NCBI GenBank assembly: GCA_033398695.1 | Contig: CM065815.1 | Coordinates: 102,514,501 to 102,578,500 of the forward strand | Reading direction: 5' to 3' | DNA: 64,000 nucleotides | Source: Orobanche coerulescens | Lineage: Eukaryota; Streptophyta; Magnoliopsida; Lamiales; Orobanchaceae | Shown: positions 9,542 to 19,617 of the stretch, in pieces | Numbering within the stretch: position 1 is the first letter of the stretch | How the letters are laid out: every line of letters begins with the position of its first letter | Notes under the pieces: model-generated | Seen by the model: only the letters and a program-made list of their open reading frames with translations | Database searches by the model: none | Told to the model about the DNA's origin: nothing | Translations under genes and position numbers: made by a program

Positions 9542-11567
9542 TGTTGGGATTCGGTGCCTAAAACGAAGGCCCAATGGAAGCAGTAAAACGAAAATTAATT
9601 CGATCTGAATCCCTACGAGTATCGATCAAGCTACGTATATATGAATATAAAACGAAAACAAGGAAGATTAGAAATCATACCCTCGTAGTCTGTTGATTAA
9701 ATGGTGTACTCCTTGAAGATGATTCCCCAAGCTTTAAATGCTTTCCACGAATCCAATCCGCTCCAAGCTCTTAGATGATCCAATGCCGAAAGCACCGCGT
9801 CTCTACTTGCCACGCGCCGGAGAAACAATCGGAATGACAACGCCTTGCTATCCGCCAAGGATACGGCTAGAGCAAGGTTGTAGAAGCTTGTAAACTAATA
9901 TCACAACACTCCAAGTGTTTAATCTATATCTCTCAAATAATCTCTCGATTTTTCTCCAAGAAAACTCAAGAACAAATGAAGAGGAAGAAGAAAACTTGGA
10001 GAAAATTATTTTCTCTCTCTATCTCTCAATCTCAAGGATGAATGGTCACTTGCAACAGTGAGATAGCCTTCACATCTTTTATCCTCATTCAAATCAAGAC
10101 CATATCACCTTTTCCATACTAAAAGAGATTTGATATCTCTTAAGGTCACAAGTCTTCCATTATAAAATGGAGACAAAAGACCAAGATAAGATTAGGTGAG
10201 AGGGGGGCAGCCATCTAGAAGGAATCGAATGAGTTCAGTTCAGTTCGGACTCCCGTGAGTCCAAACAGATAAACTCCAATTCCGTTCCGATGTATTTGTA
10301 TCAATTAATTAATCCAATGAATTAATCATATTAAATACAATATAATATAAATAATTTCTCCAAGAAATAATTATATCTATGAATTAAACTAATCACCCAG
10401 TAATTTATTTAATTCATTAGGTCGTAAATCAATTTATCCAATAAATTAATTTAGACATCCAATGTCCTAAAATTAATTAGACATCTAATATCTAATAAAT
10501 CAGATATCCAATATCTAATATTTATAAATAGAGAATAAGCTCGATTCATTCCGTCGTCAATCCTATTGCGCGACTCGGAAGGTCCGTCTTAGTTAGCAAT
10601 GTGAGGAACCAAAGAGTAGTAGCACCACCTAGCCAGCCCGGCGGCCTACATTATACCCCAACTGATAACGAATGATTGGGATCAATCAAAAACCATTCTG
10701 TCGTGAATACCAGTATACGTATAAACCCTTATTTCAAATGTTCCGATCAAGTAATAGGGTCACGGTCAGTCAAACCCTATCTGTACTTGACGCTATGCAT
10801 GAGTTAATACAAATCGAGATCATCGAGCTCTCGTGTATCCAATACAACTAGCTCCAATGCCTTGGCCAAAGACTTATGATCTCATCTGCCAATAACCGCA
10901 TAGGACAGATAACCCGTTCACTAATAGGAGAAAGAATTCTATCTTGGCATTTAGTAGGACCTGCTACTTGCCCGTCAAGATGCACGTCGAGGTTGACCCC
11001 CACCTTCCGATTTTCTGGGTCGAACTATGCTAATGAAAATCTTAACATCACAAGCACATCCCTACCAAATCCTCAAGTCGAAGGTTCATGAATACCTATC
11101 ACAACCTTTCGATTCCGTCATTGACTGTTCCGGAGAGAAATCCGTGTGACGAATCGAGGGTGAGTCGGTTCGAGTATACTAATCTAATTAGCATACCTAT
11201 AACGTGTGCTCCCACTAACCATTAGTGTTCGACAGGCACTCTCCAAGTCAAAGAACACGTCATACAAGTCTTTACATAAACTTAATGCCCAGTCAAGTTT
11301 CATCGACTTGCGAACGATTAAGTATTTAAGCCACTAACCATTAGTGTTCGACAGTGCCGATCCCCTTATCCAATAAGGAGTGGAATGTTTTGCTCTCAAA
11401 TACACGGACTAGTTTCTATATATATATATATTTATGAGTCAGGAATACTAGTGACTTCCAGTAAATAAAGAAACATACAATGCCTTTTGATAATGATTTA
11501 CATAGTAACAAGTACAATGCCCTCACTCAACATCCTCTGAGTGGCATTCGAGGGCATACTCCTAACA
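9542..11567 (-). repeat. Ty1/copia 3' LTR (2026 bp, minus strand)
   Basis: On the plus strand it begins TGTTGGGATTCGG and ends CTCCTAACA, so on the coding (minus) strand it runs TGTTAGG...CCCAACA with TG..CA ends. It is directly preceded, on the coding strand, by the purine-rich GCAAGTGGGAGAT, the usual copia junction. It contains two copies of CACTAACCATTAGTGTTCGACA (near 11213 and 11332). The matching 5' LTR is not in the window. Confidence 0.88.
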
Positions 11568-11580
11568 ATCTCCCACTTGC
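11568..11580 (-). other. Copia polypurine tract
   Basis: Coding strand reads GCAAGTGGGAGAT, immediately upstream of the LTR start TGTTAGG. This is the canonical plus-strand primer region of plant copia elements and it fixes the orientation. Confidence 0.85.
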
Positions 11581-11582
11581 AC

Positions 11583-12480
11583 TCAATGCCACTTACTATG
11601 GTATCTAATACCCATGTTCTCCAGATGACGCTCCAAGCTAATCTGAGAAAGTGGCTTGGTCAGTGGATCTGCGACATTTTCGGCTGAGTCTACTCTATGC
11701 AGCACAATGTATCCCTTGCGAACAAATTCTCTTACGAGATGATACTTTCTCTCAGTGTGTTTGGTACTGTTGTGAAACCATGGCTCCTTGGCCTGCGCTA
11801 CAGCTCTGTCGTTGTCGCAGAAAAGCAGAACAGGCAGCTCAACCCATGGTATCACTTGAAGTTCTCCCAAAAACTTCTTAATCCCGAACCCTTCCTTAGA
11901 AGCCTCTGAGGCTGCTTGATACTCAGCTTGACTGGTGGAATCAGCAGTCGCGCTTTGCTTGGCGCTACGCCAAGATACTACTCCTCCATTAAGAGTAAAT
12001 ATGTAGCCAGAAGTAGACATCAAATCATCTTTCTGTCCTTGGAAGTCCGAATCAGTGAAGCCCATCACATCAAGTTCTCCACCGCCATACATAAGAACCA
12101 GATCTCTAGTCCTTCTTAAGTACTTGAGAACGTTCTTTATGGCAGTCCAATGTTTCCTACCTGGGTTTGTCTGAAACCTACTTACCACGCTCACAGCATG
12201 CACAATCTCAGGTCTCATACACAACATAGCATACATAAGGCTAACCACGGCCGAAGCATATGGTATATTACTCATTTCCTTTCGTTGTTCCTCACTTTGA
12301 GGACACATCTTCGAGGAGAGTTTTATTCCATGTCGCCATCGGTAGGAACCCTCTTTTAGAATCATCCATCTTAAACCGCTTTAAGATTTTATCTATATAG
12401 AGGGCTTGGGAAAGACCTATCATTCTCTTCGCTCTATCCCGGTTGAGCCGAATACCAAGAATATAGGTTGCTTCTTCCAA
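11583..12480 (-). pseudogene. Copia RT end and RNase H
   Basis: Two minus-strand frames, 12480-12292 (YILGIRLNRDRAKRMIGLSQ, the RT thumb) and 12365-11583 (260 codons). The second contains SLMYAMLCMRPEIVHAV, the RNase H motifs GFTDSDFQGQKDDLMSTSGY and ADSTSQAEYQAASEASKE, CDNDRAVAQAKEP, and the terminal HLVREF/ADPLTKPL block, then a natural stop before the polypurine tract. The acidic residues of RNase H are still readable. A shift near 12360 separates the two. This is the best preserved part of the copia element. Confidence 0.88.
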
Positions 12481-13344
12481 TTATTTCATGGAGAAATTAC
12501 TCGAAAGCCAAGCTTTCACAGAACTGAGCATTCCCACATCATTTCCCATTAGTACAATGTCATATACATATAGTACTAAGAATGCGATCTTTCTCCCACT
12601 AACCCTCTTGTATACATAAGGTTCCTCTTCATTTTGCACGAAGTCAAACTCTTTGACCGCCTCGTCAAAACGAAGGTTCCAACTACGCGAAGCTTGCTTC
12701 AGTCTATAAATGGAACACTGAAGCTTGCACACTTTCTGAATATCGACCTCGGACACAAAGCTTTTAGGCTGCTCCATATAGATTTCCTCCTCAAGGAATC
12801 CATTAAGGAAAGCCGTCTTTACGTCCATCTGCCATATCTCATAATCGTGGTAGGCAACTATAGCAAGCATCATGTGAATAGACTTGATCATAGCTATGGG
12901 CGAGAAGGTATCGTGATAATCGATCCCTTCTTTCTAGGTATAACCCTTTGCTACAGGCCTAGCCTTATAGGTGTCAACCTTACCATACCCATCAGTCTTT
13001 CTCTTGTAGATCTACTTGTTCCCAATAGGCACTATGCCCTGGGGGCGATCTACTAGAGTCAATACCTGATTGACATGCATCGAGTCTATCTCAGCTTCCA
13101 TAGCTTCACGCCATTTTGCGGAGTCTGCATCTACCATCGCTTGGTCATAGGTCGTTGAGTCGGTCTCTTGGCTATAACCTAGAACCTCATGGAGACCCAG
13201 CTCCTCCAGGTGCACAAGGTCATACCTCTCAGGTAAATGAGACACCCTACTAGACCTACGAGGTGGTTGTACTTGTGTTTCAGAAGGTTTGGTTCCAACT
13301 TCTTGTACAAGTGTCTCCTGAGGGGTTTTATTATATTCTTCCAA
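12481..13344 (-). pseudogene. Copia reverse transcriptase, inactivated
   Basis: The frame 13344-13012 enters RT (AMEAEIDSMHVNQVLTLVDR, PIGNK) and stops where the conserved Trp of the KWxYK block has become TAG. The frame 12891-12481 carries MDVKTAFLNGFLEEEIYMEQP and the active-site loop, which reads LYVYD instead of LYVDD, so a catalytic Asp is lost to Tyr. A second stop lies between the frames near 12935. Confidence 0.87.
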
Positions 13345-14486
13345 AGAAATACTTCTACCCGCCCCGCCTTCCTGAATGCACTCATCTTCCAGGAAGTGTG
13401 CTTGTAAAGCAACAATGATCTTTCGATCTTAGGGCATGTAGAATAGATAACGCATCGTCCCAGATGGGAATCCAATGAAACGTCCCTTCACGGACCTCGC
13501 TTCCAACTTTTCCACCATAGTCTTCTTGACATAGGCGGGACATCCCCAATTCCTATTGTGATTAAGACTTGGTTTCCTGCCCTTCCACATCTCATGTGGA
13601 GTTTTAGGAACGAATTTGTAAGGACATCTATTCAAGATATAAGCAGCAGTCAGGAGTGCATAACCCCACAGGTAAATCGGTAAGTCAGTACAGCTTAGCA
13701 TAGAACGGACCATGTCCAACAAGGTCCGGTTCCTTCTTTCTGACACACCATTTAACTGAGGAGTACCTGGAGGTGTTAGTTATGACACCATTCCATATTC
13801 CTTAAGAAACTCGTCAAACTCTATACTCATATACTCGCCACCTCGGTCCGATCGAAGTGCTTTCATACGATTACCAGTTTGTTTTTTTGACTAGGCCCTT
13901 AAATTCCTGGAATTTCTCATAGGCCTCGAATTTATGTTTCATTAAGTATATATAACCATACCTAGTACGATCATCTGTAAACGTAATGAAATACTGATAT
14001 CCATCACGTGCTGCTTTCAAAGCACCACAAACGTAGGTATGGATTAATTCTAGTTTATCAGCGGCTCTTTCAAAAGTCCATGAGAAGAGAGACTTAGTAA
14101 TTTTGCCTTTAAGGCAAGATTCATAAGTAGGAAAGGGATCTGATCCCAATGGATCCATAAGTCCATCCTTTTCCATTTTGTAAACCTTGGTCTGACCAAC
14201 ATGACCAAGTCTAAGATGCCATTTCAAAACTTGATTAGTTTCATCCCTACCACGCTTCCTAGTCATAGTATTCACAACGACCTTGTTACTAAGGTTTAGA
14301 TGATACAATCCATTCAACAATGTAGTAGTGCCCACTAGTTTATTTCTAAAATAAATTTTGCAGGAACTATCACCAATGAAAAATGAAAAGCCTTTCCGAT
14401 CCATGACCGGAATGGATACAATGTTTTTATGCCCCTTTGGCAAAACAAGTACATCATCCAAAGTTAAAACAAAGTCGGATTCCAAA
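13345..14486 (-). pseudogene. Copia pre-integrase and integrase, truncated at the 5' end
   Basis: The frame 14485-13871 holds the GAG-pre-integrase region (WHLRLGHVGQTKVYKM, YESCLKGK) and the start of the integrase core, where the usual HTDVCG reads HTYVCG: the first catalytic Asp is replaced by Tyr. The frame 13746-13429 begins in GVSERRNRTLLDMVRSM with the catalytic Glu and runs to ARSVKGRFIGF. A shift near 13880 and a stop near 13780 lie between. Upstream gag and protease are missing because element N starts at 14487. Confidence 0.87.
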
Positions 14487-14880
14487 TGTAATATCCGCGA
14501 TTTTACATTTTTGGTAAATTTCTTTTTTTGGCCGGAGTCCGTTTTGACAACTCGCTCGTGACCGTTTCGTCATTCTGAGAGTATTTAGTTCTGCACTTTT
14601 TGTTATCCGAGTTCGTTTCGGTGTCGTTTTGTTGAGTTCCGTGTTCTTAAGCGACTTTCCCGTGCTTGAGTTTGATTCTTGCGAATCTCGTTCGAAACTG
14701 TCGTTTCGGGTTTCTCGTAAGTTCATTTAACGTTGTTATACGTGTTGTGAGCTTCGGTTTGATTATTCGTTGTCGTATCGTGATTTTTCGGACATTTGGG
14801 GCTGTTTTGTAATTTCCCAAAGTTGTGGGTATGTCGTCATACCCATTTTTGAGATGTTCTGTTGCTGTCTCTCGGAGTCG

Positions 14881-15232
14881 TTAGCACACGCTATGCTTTG
14901 TGGTTAGCGCGCGCTATGTTGCTGAAGTTAGCGCACGCTAAGTGTTGCCGTTAGCACGCGCTAACGGGTGGTGCAGCTTGATCCGAGGCTCTTTGGGTAG
15001 GTTAGAACGTTGGTTAGCGCACGCTATTTGGTAACATAGCGCGCGCTAGGGTGAATTGGTAGCGTACGCTGGGGGGGAGGATAGCGCGCACTACCCGGTA
15101 GTTCAGGGCAGTCCAGGAGCTACTGGACTGGGTCTGGGGTCTCGATAGCGCACACTAACATTTGTAGCTAGCGCACGCTAACTGTACATTTTGGCAGAAC
15201 ATTTTGTTCTGATGCTTCGATAGCGCACGCTA
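14881..15232. promoter_or_regulatory. Array of ~11 near-palindromic TAGCGCGCGCTA motifs upstream of the LTR TATA box
   Basis: Eleven degenerate copies of the 12-mer TAGCGCRCGCTA lie in about 350 bp, spaced unevenly and ending 11 bp before the TATA box. The consensus form is its own reverse complement. Most variants are G to A or C to T changes at CpG, as expected from methylation decay. The placement suggests an upstream promoter element, but that is inference. Confidence 0.75.
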
Positions 15233-15242
15233 AGCTGTCCAG

Positions 15243-15249
15243 TATATAA
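15243..15249 (+). promoter_or_regulatory. TATA box of the N LTR
   Basis: TATATAAA, flanked by a short inverted repeat (CTGTCCAG before, CTGGACAG after), directly downstream of the motif array. A start about 30 bases on would fall in the pyrimidine-rich TTCTTCATTTATTC stretch, marking the U3/R border. Confidence 0.65.
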
Positions 15250-16171
15250 ACTGGACAGCAGTCATTACTCTTCATTATTCTTCATTTATTCTTCTTCCTC
15301 CGTGGGTTGAGATGAGGGCGACTAGGGCTTGGGCTCCTGGCCGATTTCTACTCCATCCAAGGTGTTTTAGAGCATCCTAGGTGATTATAACATCATCTAA
15401 TCCATTGTTCTTCGCCGAATCGAGGTATTTTTCTTGAATCCCTAGAGTTGACTTTTTAGGGGATTTATTCTTGATTTCGTTTTCCTTTTGGTTTTGATAG
15501 ACCGATTGTTGTTTAATGATGTTGTTAAACATATTCTATGGATTGTATATCCATATTTCGACTCGGAATTCTGTTTTCGTGTTTTGTCGGGACGAATCGT
15601 GTTCTTGGCCGTTTTGGGGGAAACATTTGAATTTTCGTCATTCGTTCTTTGAATTCAACGGCTTTAAGTCGTGCTATGGAATTCATTTTCATTGTTGTTA
15701 TTGTTGTTCGTAGTTTATTATCGCGGATTAGCGCTCGGTGGAGTCGGCGGGTTCGTAATCGGTTCATGCCAACCTACTTCGATCGGTTCTTCGCGTTTGT
15801 GGTTACTCGATGCAAGTACCTTGTCCATACAATTCTTGTTTTGGGGATATGATAATTAGTGATCGTTTCTATGTGTTTGTTTGATCGTTTGATTTGAACT
15901 TTCAAAAGATTCGATTTAGCCTTGTTAAAGGCTTGCTTTCAAAACGCATGTGTTTTGTGAATGGTGTGGTTTGAGAATGACTATGTGAATTCTATGGATA
16001 TGTTTGGTGTTGATGTTGCACTTGGTATTGCGTGTGGGCGTATATTATTTCATTTCGGTGCGTTGTGGTTTGACGTGGTGTTTCGCTAAGTGTTTGATGC
16101 CTCTTGGCGAATTATTTGAATATCCTTGATGTGATATGTTAGTTGTGTGAATGTGTGGATATGGTTGAAGG

Positions 16172-16320
16172 TCTACGGTGACACATGGCACGTGATCATG
16201 TGGTCAGGATGCAACAAGTGATTGATCCAACCGTAAGAGCCTGAGATAATCTACGGTGGCACATGGCATGCGATCATGTGGCCAGGATGCAACAAGCGAT
16301 TGATCCAACCGTGAGATGTG
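16172..16320 (+). repeat. 78-bp tandem duplication inside the N LTR
   Basis: Two copies starting TCTACGGTG at 16172 and 16250, each containing ATCATGTGG, AGGATGCAACAAG and GATTGATCCAACCGT. In the other N LTR the first copy is where the LINE inserted (50582). Confidence 0.8.
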
Positions 16321-16663
16321 TGTGATTTGTTTCGCTAGCCAGCTCGGGAGGGTCCTTCGAGGCCTCGAGTGGGATTTGTGGCTTCGTCCTGGTCCTAGGC
16401 GATGCGCGTGTGTGATTACGTTGTGTTGATTTTTATGTCCGTCGAGGACGCGTGATGTTGGGCTCTGGCCCTGTGAATTGTTGTCGGTTTTCTATTTGCG
16501 AAAACAAAACCTTTGGGCTATGACCCCTGTTGATTTTTGGAAAGAGAAGGATTCGGAAATCCTAAATTGTTTTCTATTAAAACTCTCGATGGCATTTTAA
16601 ACTGTTTTATAAATTGTTTCCCTTGATTTGTGATCTTTCGGTTTTGGAATGTTTTACCAATTC

Positions 16664-18175
16664 TGATACGAAAATGACTATTCCGAATGAAGAAGATTGG
16701 AATGCATTTTAGTGATCGGACTCGGAATAACGTAGACGTGTCGACATGCATACGTAGTATGCACCATGCATACTAAAGTCATGAATTGCATTCGGCCGCC
16801 CCATTCCCCAACACCATGAAGATTTTGTCACATTTGTTATCTTTTCATCACAAGGTCTTCACAAATCTTTGTCAAAGATTTGTCCCCATATTAAAAGATT
16901 CCTCCCACCATTCGCATGCTTGTATCCGGACGACCCCACATCACAAACATATCGCCCATTCCACCCCACATCACAAACATATCGCCCCCTTTTCATGTTC
17001 AAAGTCTTGAAGTGTCACTTTCAATCATCCTTCAAACACCACCACCATTCGTTTCCCCCCCCTTCCATTTTGTTCAAGTATGTCACTTTCAAAGATTTCC
17101 TTTGATATTGTCCCTACTTTGAAGATGATACGATATCTAATATTCCAATCGAAGAAGCTCCAATAAAAATCGACATCCACGACGACACAAATTCGCATGG
17201 TCATGCATCATTATACTTGGGAGAAAAGAACACGCGGATTGGAGTTACGTTGTTAATCGGAACCGGAGTAACGTAAAACTCGACGATGGAATCGGTCCGA
17301 AAGCATGAAAATTCGGCCATATCATGCTTGAAAGGGACTCATGATTTGTCAAGATGCATGAAGATATTTCTCCTTCCCCACCTCACTACAAAATCGGCCC
17401 AAGCTTAAGACTTGATGAAGACTTTCATCAAATATCTTCTTCATGTCACCATCACCATAATAACTCCAAATGAAGATATTTCTCCTTCCCACCATGATAC
17501 CTCACGGCCAAAACACAAGATTGGAAGAAGACTTTCCTCAAAACTTTCCTTCATGTCATTGTCCCTCATGTCATAGTCACCATAATAAATCCAAAAAGAC
17601 TTGATATCATATCACCACAAAATCCTCATCATCCCTCCATGTTTCGGCCGATTTGAACAAAAGAATTTGATGAAGACTTTCATCAAATGTCTCCTTCATG
17701 TCATTATCCTTCATGTCCTAATCGGCCGAATGATTCGGCCGATTTGAAGGAGTTGCTAGGAAGTTTCATTTGCTTGTTTTTGTTGTATTTTCTATGGTTG
17801 GAAACTACTATATATAGTAGTGCTTGTTGTATTTGTAAAGTATCTTGAATCTTGAATATTAATAAACCTTGTATTTCTTTGAAATATACGTTGAACGAGT
17901 TCAACAAAACTTTAGTTATTATTTCGACGCGTCTCGAATTATAACTTGATCGATTCTCAATAGGTCTTGAGGAGAGATTATCTTTATCGAGTTATAGGTC
18001 TAATTCGGTAAAACACATTCAAACCCATACACTATCCTACATCACGGCCGAAAACCGTATAAATTTCGGTCACCACCTTGTACTTTTGGTTGATACTTTG
18101 ATACTTTTCCAAACATAATAATCTTCCGTTGTATTTCATACGCATTACGTACACTTACATACGTAATTCGTATCA
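16664..18175 (+). repeat. Element M 5' LTR (1512 bp), composite
   Basis: Starts TGATACGAAAATGACTATTCC and ends ACGTAATTCGTATCA. At 17128 a second LTR-type start, TGATACGATATC, opens a D-type LTR body with the integrase-tail code, so about 464 bp of extra sequence precedes a standard 1.05-kb LTR. It contains the palindromic TATA ACTACTATATATAGTAGT, U5 hairpins at 17956-17971 and 17983-18012, and a perfect inverted repeat (10-base arms ATTTGATGAA/TTCATCAAAT) at 17665-17688. Confidence 0.9.
17801..17818. promoter_or_regulatory. Perfectly palindromic TATA element of the D/M-type LTRs
   Basis: ACTACTATATATAGTAGT, an 18-base perfect palindrome in the LTR (position within a few bases). The same block occurs near 20862, 26050, 29619, 34700, 37180, 39240, 40535 and 63049. 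It is followed after about 50-60 bases by AATAAA, a likely polyadenylation signal, so it is the probable core promoter. Confidence 0.7.
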
Positions 18176-19617
18176 TAAGTGGTATCGGAGCCCAAGGTCA
18201 TCTCCTTGGGCGATCAACTATATTCACCGAATTTTTTTTGTTGAAGTATTTAGTCACCTTCTTGTGTTGTTCTTCACGGTTAGAAGAATTTTCGCATAAC
18301 ATTGGCAGATTAGCGCGATCGGAAGAAAACAAAGTTTCCGTGGATTCGACCATTGGATCATCACGAAATTTTGACAAAGGTAAGCCAACTCATTGAACTA
18401 CTGATGCGAGCAGTGGAGATCAGATTCTTTGATCATCTTCTTGGTTCATTCTTCACGGATTTCTTGGAAAATTTTCATCCGATTTCTTGTCAAGAACTAT
18501 CTCTTGATTCTTGTTATGGATTTCTCCGAGCTCGATTTCTTGATGACACTGTGACGCACTAAACGGCTTACGGAGCAACATATGCAAGAAAGACACGGGG
18601 GCGATGCCCACGATATTGATTTCTTGGCCAAATTCGCATGACATACCGAATTTCACGGAGATAGTAATCCAAATGCGTGCATAGATTGGCTTCGTGCTTG
18701 TGAGGAGCACTCGGACTTCAAGGCTGCCCGATCAACCGCCGCATTTCGTTGGTGGCAAGGCGCCTCCGCGGTAGCGCCGCCGTCTGTGGCAAAATCAAAG
18801 CTTGATCCGTTCACAACAATGTAAGCCAAAAATCAAAGATTGGCAAAAATTCACAAAATATTTCAATCGAAGGTTCAAACCATACCACCACTCGTTGTTC
18901 CCCCACCACTGTCCTTGACGCCCGCCGCCGACATTCGGTCAAAGCTTTTTCCCATCAAGGAATTCTCAGAGTCCTTTCTCGATGAATATGATGTTCCTAC
19001 TTGTCATTTTTAATGAAGTAGACGAGACAGAGGTTTCAACGGCGCCATACAACAAAGAAGATGATGGTTGGAGTCGAACTACCCTATCGGAGCAAAGTGG
19101 GTCGTGTGACTTTGTTGCGGTGCGAAACGAGCTTAGTGGATTAATTTTTGATGAGACATTATTGGAGGAGCCTAGCAATATTGAAGCGGAGTGTTGGTTA
19201 GATTATGACGACCGCCGACATTTGATGAGGAACCAATTGATGAAGAGGAATCGTAATAAATCCTATGGTTCCCACCGTAATAAATTCTGTGTTTTCCATT
19301 TTTGATGATGAACCCGAGAAATCGGTGTTTCCAATTAGGAGGAGGAACCCGATGTGGAGTTAACTGCAGTCGTCCCATTTCGGATATCCACTCATGTCGA
19401 TATCGGTATTACTGTGAGTAATTATTATTATTTTATTAATAATGATAGTTATTTTGTTGGTGATTCTCGAAGGGGCCCCACTACCTATCGTCTCAAGATT
19501 TTGGGTCATGTACGTATCTGGACATCTTCGAGATCAAATACTTAGAGGCTTTAGTTAATTATCTTGGTGACGAAGGGAGTTCGAATTGAGGACAATTCCC
19601 TTTAAAGAGAGAGGGAA
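18176..19617 (+). pseudogene. Element M internal region: gag relic, unknown middle, integrase end
   Basis: 18176-18600 matches the leader and gag start of K (63551-64000): a gag ATG near 18518 is followed within 15 codons by a stop. Further gag-like words (IDWLRACEEHSDFKAARS) follow to about 18800. The middle, about 18850-19560, contains a 107-codon frame (18982-19305) with no domain I recognise; it is acidic at first and then basic. The final 40 bp (TTGAGGACAATTCCCTTTAAAG) matches the end of the integrase frame of other elements just before the LTR. The middle could be decayed pol or captured foreign sequence. Confidence 0.6.
18180..18197 (+). other. Primer-binding site, element M
   Basis: TGGTATCGGAGCCCAAGG begins 5 bases after the 5' LTR. 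It is identical to that of K (63555) and close to that of A. Confidence 0.75.

Larger units (their letters stand above)
14487..16663 (+). repeat. Element N left LTR, first part
   Basis: Starts TGTAATATCCGCG and matches 48832-50582 plus 52220-52650 over its length at a few differences per 100 bases by eye. It is interrupted at 16664 by element M and resumes at 21228. The uninterrupted length would be about 2.7 kb, long for a gypsy LTR, in the Tekay/Del range. It contains the TAGCGCGCGCTA motif array, a TATA box and a 78-bp tandem duplication. Short frames near 15516-15859 and 14454-14726 recur in both LTRs but show no domain. Confidence 0.9.

Noticed and set aside
14881..15232. CRISPR-like array of short repeats
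   Set aside because: Repeats are 12 bp, degenerate, irregularly spaced, without unique spacers of constant length, and the sequence is a plant LTR.
15516..15859. Small conserved frames present in both N LTRs (65-67 codons)
   Set aside because: They are present in both copies because the DNA is duplicated. They overlap one another and an antisense frame, and have no recognisable domain.
16786..17122. His/Pro-rich small frames in M's LTRs
   Set aside because: Three overlapping frames over a 26-bp repeat and C-runs in U3, duplicated in both LTRs. No sign of selection.
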